From the NCBI GenBank assembly GCA_019323575.1, contig JAHWHB010000003.1:1-8392 (forward strand): DNA of 8,392 nucleotides, in the 5' to 3' direction. The notes beneath the pieces are model-generated. The model made no database searches, was not told the DNA's origin, and worked only from the letters and a program-made list of their open reading frames with translations. Made by a program: the position numbers and the translations under genes. This document shows positions 1 to 5,162 of the stretch, one piece after another. This DNA is from Candidatus Woesearchaeota archaeon. GTDB lineage: Archaea; Nanobdellota; Nanobdellia; Woesearchaeales; ARS49. Positions within the stretch are counted from its first letter, which is position 1, and every line of letters starts with the position of its first letter.

Positions 1-128
1 TCAAGATTATCAAAAATCCAGCGGCGCATCAAAACCTCAGGCTCCTTTACCGCACCAAGCTTTTCCAGATTTTGCTGAACCTCATCAACATTGATGTCCA
101 GCACCTTAACCTCAAACTCAATTTGCAT
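1..128 (-). CDS. CYTH-domain protein (CyaB-like), N-terminal part
   Basis: The N-terminal 42 codons of a minus-strand gene are present; the rest lies beyond base 1. The visible protein begins MQIEFEVKVLDINVDEVQQN. Residues E4, E6 and K8 form the ExExK signature that opens CYTH domains, whose members bind triphosphates with divalent metal: class IV adenylate cyclases, thiamine triphosphatases and inorganic triphosphatases. The following helix and the MRRWIFDN stretch (about residues 34-41) also fit CyaB-type archaeal members. The substrate cannot be told from this fragment. A TATA-like box lies about 30 bases upstream of the ATG, so the message is probably leaderless. Its third codon positions are rich in G and T, the mirror image of the plus-strand genes. 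The family is fairly certain; the exact activity is unknown. Confidence 0.8.
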   Translation of the reverse strand, partial: MQIEFEVKVLDINVDEVQQNLEKLGAVKEPEVLMRRWIFDNL

Positions 129-150
129 ATAGAAAAAAATCAAGTCAGGG

Positions 151-158
151 TTTAAATA
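151..158 (-). promoter_or_regulatory. TATA box for the CYTH gene
   Basis: On the minus strand this reads TATTTAAA, preceded by an A-rich stretch that could serve as the TFB recognition element. Its start lies 30 bases upstream of the ATG at 128, the same spacing seen for eL42 and aIF2-alpha here. That predicts a transcript starting at or very near the ATG. The box is nearly symmetric and could fire in the + direction too, but the A-rich flank favours the minus strand. Confidence 0.55.
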
Positions 159-185
159 ACTTTTTATCGACGAGAATTTGATTTC

Positions 186-238
186 GTGTCAAAAACTCGC
201 AAATAAGTTATATCTTGATACTCCGAGTTTTTGAGCAC
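186..238. repeat. Hairpin element, copy 1
   Basis: TCAAAAACTCG (189-199) and CGAGTTTTTGA (224-234) form a perfect 11-bp inverted repeat around a 24-base loop. GTG (186-188) and CAC (236-238) extend the stem past a one-base bulge. The loop contains AAGTTATATCTTGATACT, which matches the reverse complement of the loop in the neighbouring element (237-287) at 15 of 18 positions. The two stems differ in sequence, but the changes keep pairing. It lies between the CYTH promoter and the nrdR promoter. Function unknown: a paired operator, a structured small RNA or a remnant of a small mobile element are all possible. Confidence 0.7.
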
Positions 239-287
239 AGTCGGAAATTTGAAGTATCATAATATAAGTTTAGCAAATTTCCGCTGT
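237..287. repeat. Hairpin element, copy 2, opposite orientation
   Basis: CGGAAATTTG (242-251) and CAAATTTCCG (274-283) form a perfect 10-bp inverted repeat around a 22-base loop. ACAG (237-240) and CTGT (284-287) add four pairs past a bulged T241. Read on the minus strand, the loop contains AACTTATATTATGATACT, a close relative of the copy 1 loop. Compared with copy 1, four stem pairs are changed on both arms so that pairing is kept. The two copies abut head to head near base 237, making the whole 186-287 stretch a degenerate palindrome of about 100 bp. Function unknown. Confidence 0.7.
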
Positions 288-318
288 TTCACTAACAAGT
301 AGAACAATGATAGTGAAA
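287..318. repeat. 8-bp inverted repeat upstream of the nrdR promoter
   Basis: TTTCACTA (287-294) and TAGTGAAA (311-318) are perfect inverted repeats separated by 16 bases. The repeat starts where hairpin copy 2 ends and lies about 40 bp upstream of the nrdR TATA box, where an archaeal activator or repressor could bind. No known factor can be named. An 8-bp repeat in AT-rich DNA can also arise by chance. Confidence 0.4.
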
Positions 319-355
319 AATTATTACAAAGAATATATGTTCTTGTTTGATAATG

Positions 356-363
356 TTTAAATA
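356..363 (+). promoter_or_regulatory. TATA box of the nrdR-nrdJ operon
   Basis: TTTAAATA, the same octamer found upstream of gins51 and eL42 in this window. With the usual archaeal spacing it predicts transcription starting near 384-386. That leaves a leader of about 130 bases before the nrdR start codon, unusually long here, where other messages are leaderless or have leaders of about 10-15 bases. The first operator begins 4 bp downstream of the box and the second starts just past the predicted transcription start. Confidence 0.65.
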
Positions 364-366
364 CTA

Positions 367-382
367 TTTCAATTTATTGTGT
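367..382. promoter_or_regulatory. NrdR box 1 (putative operator)
   Basis: TTTCAATTTATTGTGT matches 12 of 16 positions of the bacterial NrdR-box consensus as I recall it (acaCwAtATaTwGtgt), including the conserved C, the central T/A positions and the whole right half. It lies between the TATA box and the predicted transcription start, so bound NrdR would block polymerase. Its own symmetry is poor (4 of 8 half-site pairs). The call rests mainly on its spacing from the better box 2: 32 bp centre to centre, about three helical turns, as for bacterial tandem NrdR boxes. Confidence 0.6.
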
Positions 383-398
383 TATGCCACGACGAGAA

Positions 399-414
399 CC
401 ACAACATATTGTGG
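399..414. promoter_or_regulatory. NrdR box 2 (putative operator)
   Basis: CCACAACATATTGTGG matches 13 of 16 positions of the NrdR-box consensus, missing only the outermost bases and one central base. It is the core of a perfect palindrome with 8-bp arms (397-404 and 409-416). It lies just downstream of the predicted transcription start and 16 bp after box 1. A nrdR gene immediately downstream makes autoregulated repression the natural reading. The palindrome is followed by a T-run and superficially resembles a terminator, but the match, spacing and position favour an operator. Confidence 0.7.
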
Positions 415-440
415 TTTTTTCTCCTTGTGAGTGAATTGCA

Positions 441-509
441 TACAAAAAAACAGGCAGCGCCGAAGCAGAGCTTCAGCGGGTCTTTTTTTGTAAAAACAAA
501 AAAAGGTGA
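441..509 (+). promoter_or_regulatory. nrdR leader with mutually exclusive hairpins and SD
   Basis: ACAAAAAAA occurs at 442-450 and again at 496-504, and the complementary TTTTTTTGT lies between them at 483-491. The middle segment can pair with the upstream copy, enclosing a GC-rich hairpin (GAAGC 462-466 with GCTTC 470-474, plus CGC 458-460 with GCG 476-478). Alternatively it can pair with the downstream copy across a four-base AAAA loop (9 bp). The downstream copy runs directly into the SD sequence AGGTGA (504-509) before the GTG start at 514. The second pairing would therefore place a duplex against the ribosome binding site. The geometry is visible; a switching role is inferred. Confidence 0.5.
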
Positions 510-513
510 ACAC

Positions 514-1023
514 GTGAAGTGCCCATTTTGCCAAAACACTGACAACAAAGTGCTTGACAGCAGATTAACACCAGATTCTGACAGCGTACGAAGAAGAAGA
601 GAATGCATAGAATGCAGCAAAAGATTCACAACATACGAAAGAGTAGAGATGTCAAACATAAGCGTGATAAAAAGAGACGGAAGAAGAGAATCATTCTCAA
701 GAGAAAAAATAATGAGCGGAGTGCTCAAAGCCTGCGAGAAAAGACCAGTAAAAAGAGAAGACATGGAAAGAGTAGTGGTACTGGTTGAAGCAGCACTAAG
801 ACAGGCAGACAAAGAAGAGGTCAGCAGCAGGAAAATAGGAGAGATGGTAATGCAGGAGCTGGCCAAACTAGATGACGTGGCATACGTCAGGTTCGCAAGC
901 GTCTACAAGAAATTCAAAGACACAAGCCAGTTCGTAGACGCAATCAAATTGCTTAAGAAAACTTCGGAGGCATCGCCGAACAGCGTTCGTCGGAGCCTCC
1001 TCGTAAAAACTTCGGAGGCATAA
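514..1023 (+). CDS. nrdR: Transcriptional repressor NrdR
   Basis: NrdR is a zinc-ribbon/ATP-cone repressor that senses ATP and dATP and shuts down ribonucleotide reductase genes by binding NrdR boxes. The 169-residue protein has the full zinc ribbon (C3, C6, C31, C34), the family-typical RRRREC (26-31) and RFTTYER (37-43) stretches, and an ATP-cone from about residue 48 to 140. The start is the GTG at 514: it puts CPFC at residues 3-6 as in bacterial NrdR, and SD AGGTGA precedes it by four bases. The frame stays open upstream to 379, but that part is leader sequence. The last 20 or so residues are unusual: KTSEA occurs twice because a 16-base repeat flanks an inserted-looking hairpin that also carries the nrdJ SD. 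NrdR is mainly bacterial, so horizontal acquisition is plausible. Confidence 0.93.
   Translation: MKCPFCQNTDNKVLDSRLTPDSDSVRRRRECIECSKRFTTYERVEMSNISVIKRDGRRESFSREKIMSGVLKACEKRPVKREDMERVVVLVEAALRQADKEEVSSRKIGEMVMQELAKLDDVAYVRFASVYKKFKDTSQFVDAIKLLKKTSEASPNSVRRSLLVKTSEA
958..1021 (+). promoter_or_regulatory. Hairpin and duplicated SD segment at the nrdR-nrdJ junction
   Basis: AAAACTTCGGAGGCAT is repeated exactly at 958-973 and 1006-1021. Between the copies, GCCTCC (995-1000) can pair with GGAGGC at 966-971, closing a 35-base hairpin whose inner stem is CGAAC (977-981) with GTTCG (985-989). It can instead pair with GGAGGC at 1014-1019. The second GGAGG (1014-1018) is the nrdJ SD, seven bases before the ATG at 1026. 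The upstream copy can therefore free the SD by capturing the complementary segment. The element lies inside the nrdR reading frame (period 48 bases, in frame), so ribosomes finishing nrdR would unwind it and couple the two genes. Confidence 0.55.
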
Positions 1024-1025
1024 TA

Positions 1026-3569
1026 ATGACACCAGCTGAAAACACACAAGAAATAAAACAATGGGAAAACCCGCCATTCGGCAACATACCGCTAACAGAA
1101 AACCAAAGAAAAGTCATCAAAGACAAATACCTAAGAGACGACCCAAGCGTAGAACACTGGCTCTGGAACGTGGCAAAAAACATAGCACTCGCAGACTTAC
1201 TATACCACCCAGAAATACCAAGAGACCAGTTATTCACAAGCGTAAGATACAGCCAAGAATATATAGACACAGGAAACCAAGAGACAAGCGAACTGCTTCT
1301 ACTCCACGTCGGAGCAAAAAACCACAAAGAACAAGACCAAAACCACGCAAAATTCATGCAAAACCTGTACAAGCTGGCAGAAACAAACCAAAGAGCAAGA
1401 GAACTCGTCATAAAAACAGCAACCCAATACTACGACATACTCGCCAATTTCGACTTCGTCCCAAACAGCCCGACGCTGATGAACGCAGGAAGAGAACTAC
1501 AACAGCTAAGCGCGTGCTACGTACTCCCAATAGACGACAGCATAGAAGGCTGGGGAGAACTAGTAAAACAAACAATGCTGATCCACAAATCAGGAGGAGG
1601 CACAGGATTCTCAGGGTGCAGAGTCAGACCAAGAGGAGACAGAGTAAAAAGCACAAAAGGAATAGCATCAGGAGCCCTAAGCCCGATAAGCATAATCAAC
1701 CACGCAACACAAGAAGTCAAACAAGGAGGAACAAGAAGAGGAGCGAACATGGGAATACTGCCATACTGGCACCCAGACGTCTTTGACTTCATCAAACTCA
1801 AAACAGAAGAAGGAAAACTCGAAAACTTCAACATCTCAGTAGCAGTAGACAAGAAATTCATGGAAGCAGTAAAAAACAATGAAGAAATAGAACTATTAAA
1901 CCCGCGCACAAAAGAGGTAACAGGAAAAGCAAACGCAAAAGAAATGTTTGACGTGATATGCGAAAAGGCCTGGAGGACAGGAGACCCGGGAATGATATGG
2001 CTTGACGTAATAAACGACAGCTGCTCAAACCCAACACCAAAACTAGGCCAGGTAGAAAGCACAAACCCATGCGGAGAACAACCCCTGCTGCCATACGAAG
2101 CGTGCAACCTAGGAAGCATAAACCTAAGCAAATTCGTTGTAATGGGAAAAATAGACTACGCAAGACTGGGAGAAGTGGTTAAAGTAGCAACAAGATTCCT
2201 AGACAGCGTAATAGACGTAAACAACTTCCCAATACCAGAAATAGAAAAAATAGCAAAAGGAAACAGAAGAATAGGACTAGGAGTGATGGGCTGGGCGGAA
2301 ATGCTGGCGCTGCTAAACGTGCCTTACGACAGCGAAGAGGCATTCAAAAAAGCAGAAGAGGTAATGTCATTCATAAACACAAGCGCGCTAGAAGCAAGCG
2401 AGCAACTAGCAGCAGAAAGAGGAGCGTTCCCAAACTTCAAAGACAGCGTATACGACAAAAACGGACAGCACCACAAAGAATGGGCAAAAGGAAGACCAAG
2501 AAACGCCACAAGAACAACAATAGCACCAACAGGAACAATAGCAATCTGCGCAGGACTCCAAGGAGGAGGCATAGAACCCTTCTTCGGCATAGCATACACA
2601 AGATACAACGCAAAAGCACTCGACATGCTAAAACAAGGAAAAGAACCAGACGAAAAAGACGTATTCCACGAAGTAAACCCAATATTCCTAAAAGTCGCAA
2701 AAGACAACAAATACTTCGGATTCAAGCCAGAAGAATTATGGAAGAAAATAGAAGCAAACCATAACTCGACAAGAGGAATCAAAGAGATACCAGAAGAAAT
2801 ACAAAAAGTATTCGGAAGCGCACACGACATACAGGTAGAGTACCACGTAAAACACCAGGCAGCATTCCAAAAATTCACAGACAACGGAGTCAGCAAGACT
2901 ATAAACCTGGCAAACAGCGCAACAGTAGAAGACATAAAGAAAACATACTTCTTATCATGGGAGCTCGGCTGCAAAGGAATAACAGTATACAGAGACGGAT
3001 GCAAATCACACCAAGTACTAAACATGAAAAAAGAAAAGAAAGAAGAAAAAATAAGCATAGACCCAGCAGAAGGAATAGGCTCAGTATACTACCAATTCGA
3101 CACAGGGTACGGCCCAGTACACGTACACATAGACCACCACAACGGAAAAGTCATGAAAGTATTCACAAACATAGCACCAATAGGAACAGAAATCTCAGGA
3201 CTAACAACAGTAATGGGAATACTAATCAGCAAATACCTGGAACTAGGAGGAGACCTCCCCGCCCTAAGAAAACACCTGAACAGCATAAAAAGCGACAAAG
3301 CATACGGCTTCGGACCAAAACGCATAGAAAGCATCCCGCACGCAGTATCAACAGCACTAGGAAAATTCCTCGCACAAATGGGAAACCTGCCAGGACAACA
3401 ACTATTAACACCGCACGTAGAAAGCCCAGCACCAGAAGTCAAAGCACAAATACCAAACGAGGAACACAAACCAGGACACTGCCCGAAATGCTACAGCCCA
3501 AACATTGCTTATTTAAGCGGATGCTCAGGACCGACCTGCTATGAATGCGGGCACAGCGAATGCTCATGA
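1026..3569 (+). CDS. nrdJ: Adenosylcobalamin-dependent (class II) ribonucleotide reductase
   Basis: This enzyme reduces ribonucleotides to deoxyribonucleotides using a cysteine thiyl radical generated by adenosylcobalamin, independently of oxygen. The 847-residue protein has the barrel active site: N347, C349 (radical cysteine) and E351 in NPCGEQ, with the reducing cysteine pair C164 (in SACYVLP) and C360 (in EACNLGSINL). The 11-residue gap between C349 and C360 equals that in Thermotoga NrdJ. There is no N-terminal ATP-cone, so overall activity control may rest on NrdR. A TSCPD-type domain spans about 686-785, and the tail holds a zinc-ribbon-like set of cysteines (819, 822, 838, 841) plus C833 and C846, probably involved in re-reduction. 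The ATG follows SD GGAGG by seven bases. No intein interrupts it. It overlaps the adenosyltransferase start. Confidence 0.96.
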   Translation: MTPAENTQEIKQWENPPFGNIPLTENQRKVIKDKYLRDDPSVEHWLWNVAKNIALADLLYHPEIPRDQLFTSVRYSQEYIDTGNQETSELLLLHVGAKNHKEQDQNHAKFMQNLYKLAETNQRARELVIKTATQYYDILANFDFVPNSPTLMNAGRELQQLSACYVLPIDDSIEGWGELVKQTMLIHKSGGGTGFSGCRVRPRGDRVKSTKGIASGALSPISIINHATQEVKQGGTRRGANMGILPYWHPDVFDFIKLKTEEGKLENFNISVAVDKKFMEAVKNNEEIELLNPRTKEVTGKANAKEMFDVICEKAWRTGDPGMIWLDVINDSCSNPTPKLGQVESTNPCGEQPLLPYEACNLGSINLSKFVVMGKIDYARLGEVVKVATRFLDSVIDVNNFPIPEIEKIAKGNRRIGLGVMGWAEMLALLNVPYDSEEAFKKAEEVMSFINTSALEASEQLAAERGAFPNFKDSVYDKNGQHHKEWAKGRPRNATRTTIAPTGTIAICAGLQGGGIEPFFGIAYTRYNAKALDMLKQGKEPDEKDVFHEVNPIFLKVAKDNKYFGFKPEELWKKIEANHNSTRGIKEIPEEIQKVFGSAHDIQVEYHVKHQAAFQKFTDNGVSKTINLANSATVEDIKKTYFLSWELGCKGITVYRDGCKSHQVLNMKKEKKEEKISIDPAEGIGSVYYQFDTGYGPVHVHIDHHNGKVMKVFTNIAPIGTEISGLTTVMGILISKYLELGGDLPALRKHLNSIKSDKAYGFGPKRIESIPHAVSTALGKFLAQMGNLPGQQLLTPHVESPAPEVKAQIPNEEHKPGHCPKCYSPNIAYLSGCSGPTCYECGHSECS

Positions 3570-4078
3570 GCATAATAACAAAAAAAGGAGACAAAGGAAA
3601 AACAACACTTCTCAGCGGAAAAGTCTCAAAAACAGACATAAGAATAGACGCCATCGGAGATCTTGACGAACTAAACGCAAGCATAGGCGTGGCAATATCA
3701 TACATGAAAGACAAAGAAGCCAAAAAAACACTAAAACAAACCCAAAACAACCTATTCAAAATAGGAGCAGAAATAGCAGCCGCAAAAACAGCAATAAAAA
3801 CACCAAAAATAACAGAAAAAAACACAAAACAAATAGAACAAGAAGTCCACAAAACAGAAAAAAAACTGCCAAAACAAAAAAAATTCATAATCCCCGCAGG
3901 AAACAAAGCAGCAGCATACCTGCACCTGGCAAGAACAATCTGCAGAAGAGCAGAAAGAAGCATAATAAAAACAAAGCCGCGCCCTGAAATAATAAAATAC
4001 CTCAACAGGCTCGGAGACCTTCTATTCATCTACGCACGGCGAGAAAACAAAAAAAACAAGCAAGTAAGATACAAATAA
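3566..4078 (+). CDS. PduO-type ATP:cob(I)alamin adenosyltransferase
   Basis: This enzyme transfers adenosine from ATP to cob(I)alamin, making adenosylcobalamin, the cofactor of the NrdJ encoded just upstream. The 170-residue protein shows the family motifs: TKKGDKGKTTLLSGK near the N-terminus (residues 5-19, ATP binding), GDLDELNASIG (31-41), CRRAER (126-131) and YLNRLGDLLF (145-154). The ATG at 3566 overlaps the nrdJ stop (ATGA), implying translational coupling. The frame stays open upstream to an ATG at 3545 inside nrdJ, but the family start lies just before the ITKKGD motif. Lysines are very frequent in the middle segment (about residues 48-105). The fold and reaction are well supported. 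Whether its main client is NrdJ is inferred from the operon. Confidence 0.92.
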   Translation: MSIITKKGDKGKTTLLSGKVSKTDIRIDAIGDLDELNASIGVAISYMKDKEAKKTLKQTQNNLFKIGAEIAAAKTAIKTPKITEKNTKQIEQEVHKTEKKLPKQKKFIIPAGNKAAAYLHLARTICRRAERSIIKTKPRPEIIKYLNRLGDLLFIYARRENKKNKQVRYK

Positions 4079-4089
4079 GTATCTAAATC

Positions 4090-4097
4090 TTTAAATA
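4090..4097 (+). promoter_or_regulatory. TATA box and SD for gins51
   Basis: TTTAAATA at 4090-4097 predicts transcription starting near 4118. That gives a leader of about 10 bases containing a G-run (4121-4125) that can serve as SD, three bases before the ATG at 4129. The box begins 12 bases after the adenosyltransferase stop, so gins51 starts a new transcript even though no clear terminator separates it from the nrd operon. Confidence 0.6.
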
Positions 4098-4128
4098 CTA
4101 TCAATAAGTAGAACATTAAAGGGGGAAA

Positions 4129-4755
4129 ATGGAACAAACAACAAAAGAGGTAGCACTCACGTACGAAACACTGTACGAGATGCTAAGAAAAGAAAAATCA
4201 AGAGAAGAACTCCAAAAACTAGACGAAAGCTTCCTAAAAGACACACTAAACTACCTAAGAGAAAAACAACAGGCATACGATGAAAATTTAACAAAAAATG
4301 ACATTTTCTCACAAAGCGAAAGAGACAAACTCCACATACAAATAACAAACGTAAAAAAAATCATAAAAGACCTCTACGACATAAGAGAAAGAAAAATCAT
4401 AAACATGGCAATCAACAAGAGCAGAACAAACACCCACATAATAGACACAACACAACTTCTGCTACAAGAACAAGAACTATTCGAAAGCCTCACAACAGTA
4501 ATGAGCAGGTACAGAACAGGAATACTGCACAAGCTTTTGGAACTAAGAGAGCCAGACATAATGCCGGTTGAACCGCCAAAACAAGAAGAACCACAAGAAA
4601 CAGGCAAAAAAAGCGTAAAAATAATAGAAAAAGTAGACCAATTCTACGGAGAAGAACTAGAAACCTACGGGCCATTCGAAGAAAACGAAGAGACAACCCT
4701 GCCAAGCCAGCTGGCAGATATACTAATATCACAAGGAAAAGCCATAGAACAGTAA
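4129..4755 (+). CDS. gins51: DNA replication factor GINS, Gins51 type
   Basis: GINS joins Cdc45/GAN and MCM to form the replicative helicase complex. In archaea Gins51 forms a homotetramer or pairs with Gins23. The 208-residue protein has the helical A domain first (about residues 8-130, rich in K, E and L). A charged proline-containing linker follows (about 140-160), then a compact B domain (about 162-208) with the typical VDQFYGEE, YGPF (180-183), LPSQLADILISQGKA pattern. The A-then-B order marks the Gins51/Sld5-Psf1 type; Gins23 has the reverse order. Its own TATA box and SD precede it, and a strong hairpin with T-run follows directly after the stop. The neighbouring eL42-eS27-aIF2-alpha-Nop10 genes form a replication/translation cluster known from other archaea. 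Confidence 0.88.
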   Translation: MEQTTKEVALTYETLYEMLRKEKSREELQKLDESFLKDTLNYLREKQQAYDENLTKNDIFSQSERDKLHIQITNVKKIIKDLYDIRERKIINMAINKSRTNTHIIDTTQLLLQEQELFESLTTVMSRYRTGILHKLLELREPDIMPVEPPKQEEPQETGKKSVKIIEKVDQFYGEELETYGPFEENEETTLPSQLADILISQGKAIEQ

Positions 4756-4813
4756 GCAACGCCGAACAAGTTCGGCGAGGTTGCAGAATGCCTTCACATT
4801 CCGCAACCTTTTT
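4756..4813 (+). terminator. Double hairpin with T-run after gins51
   Basis: Directly after the gins51 stop, CGCCGAAC (4760-4767) and GTTCGGCG (4770-4777) form a perfect stem, extended by GCAA (4756-4759) with TTGC (4781-4784) past a bulge. The same TTGC region alternatively forms a longer hairpin: AGGTTGC (4778-4784) with GCAACCT (4803-4809), and GAATG (4786-4790) with CATTC (4797-4801), with one mismatch and a six-base loop. This longer hairpin is followed by T4809-4813. It looks like an intrinsic terminator for gins51. The eL42 TATA box overlaps the T-run, so the eL42 message itself starts downstream and does not contain this structure. Confidence 0.65.
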
Positions 4814-4818
4814 AAATA
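4811..4818 (+). promoter_or_regulatory. TATA box for eL42-eS27
   Basis: TTTAAATA begins 29 bases before the eL42 ATG at 4840, and no SD is visible upstream of that ATG. This predicts a leaderless transcript. The preceding AACC and the T-run of the gins51 terminator sit where the TFB recognition element would be. Confidence 0.65.
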
Positions 4819-4839
4819 GACTATATCCCCTCGAATACA

Positions 4840-5157
4840 ATGAAACTGCCAAAAACAAGAAAGAAATACTGCCCAAAGTGCAAAAAGCACACAGAACACA
4901 AAATAATAGAGGGCAAGAAAAAAACTAGAGGCACGGCTCACCCTCTAAGCGCAGGAAGCAAGAAAAGAATCAAAGCAAGAGGGCACATGGGCATAGGAAA
5001 CCACGGCAAATACTCAAAGCCGGCAATAACCAAATGGAGAATGGCAGGAAGAAAAACAAGCAAAAAAACAGACCTAAGGTTTGAATGCTCAGTCTGCAAA
5101 AAAATGCACGGCATGAGCAAAGGCGGATTCAGAGCAACAAAAATAGAATTCAAGTGA
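4840..5157 (+). CDS. rpl44e: Large-subunit ribosomal protein eL42 (L44e)
   Basis: eL42 is a zinc-binding large-subunit protein near the ribosomal E site, found only in archaea and eukaryotes. The 105-residue sequence has the expected basic composition and two cysteine pairs for zinc, C11/C14 (YCPKC) and C83/C86 (FECSVC). The conserved middle with GKYSKP and the C-terminal MHGMSKGGFRATKIEF also fit. Its length matches the eukaryotic form and exceeds many archaeal homologues by roughly ten residues. The ATG follows the TATA box by 29 bases, so the message is probably leaderless. eS27 starts five bases after its stop, so the two form one transcript. Confidence 0.96.
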   Translation: MKLPKTRKKYCPKCKKHTEHKIIEGKKKTRGTAHPLSAGSKKRIKARGHMGIGNHGKYSKPAITKWRMAGRKTSKKTDLRFECSVCKKMHGMSKGGFRATKIEFK

Positions 5158-5162
5158 TAAAA

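Noticed and set aside
297..306. AAGTAGAACA shared with 4106-4115 near the gins51 promoter
   Set aside because: One copy lies about 50 bp upstream of its TATA box and the other just downstream, so they are unlikely to be the same control site; a 10-base match in AT-rich DNA can be chance.
186..318. CRISPR array or tRNA in the 5' intergenic region
   Set aside because: The repeats are inverted rather than evenly spaced direct repeats, and no cloverleaf or conserved tRNA T-loop sequence is seen.
397..420. Palindrome plus T-run resembling an intrinsic terminator upstream of nrdR
   Set aside because: It sits just past the predicted transcription start, matches the NrdR-box consensus, and is three helical turns from a second box; an operator explains it better. 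Early termination cannot be fully excluded.
379..513. N-terminal extension of NrdR in the same open frame
   Set aside because: The added 45 residues match nothing in the family, contain the hairpin and SD, and would push the CPFC zinc motif away from its invariant place at residues 3-6.
383..1025. Cobalamin riboswitch controlling nrdJ
   Set aside because: No B12-box-like sequence or multi-helix cobalamin fold is visible in the leader or junction; the paired segments are too simple for that class.
3545..3565. Earlier start (MRAQRML...) for the adenosyltransferase
   Set aside because: The family begins just before the ITKKGD motif, and the ATG at 3566 gives a standard ATGA overlap with nrdJ.
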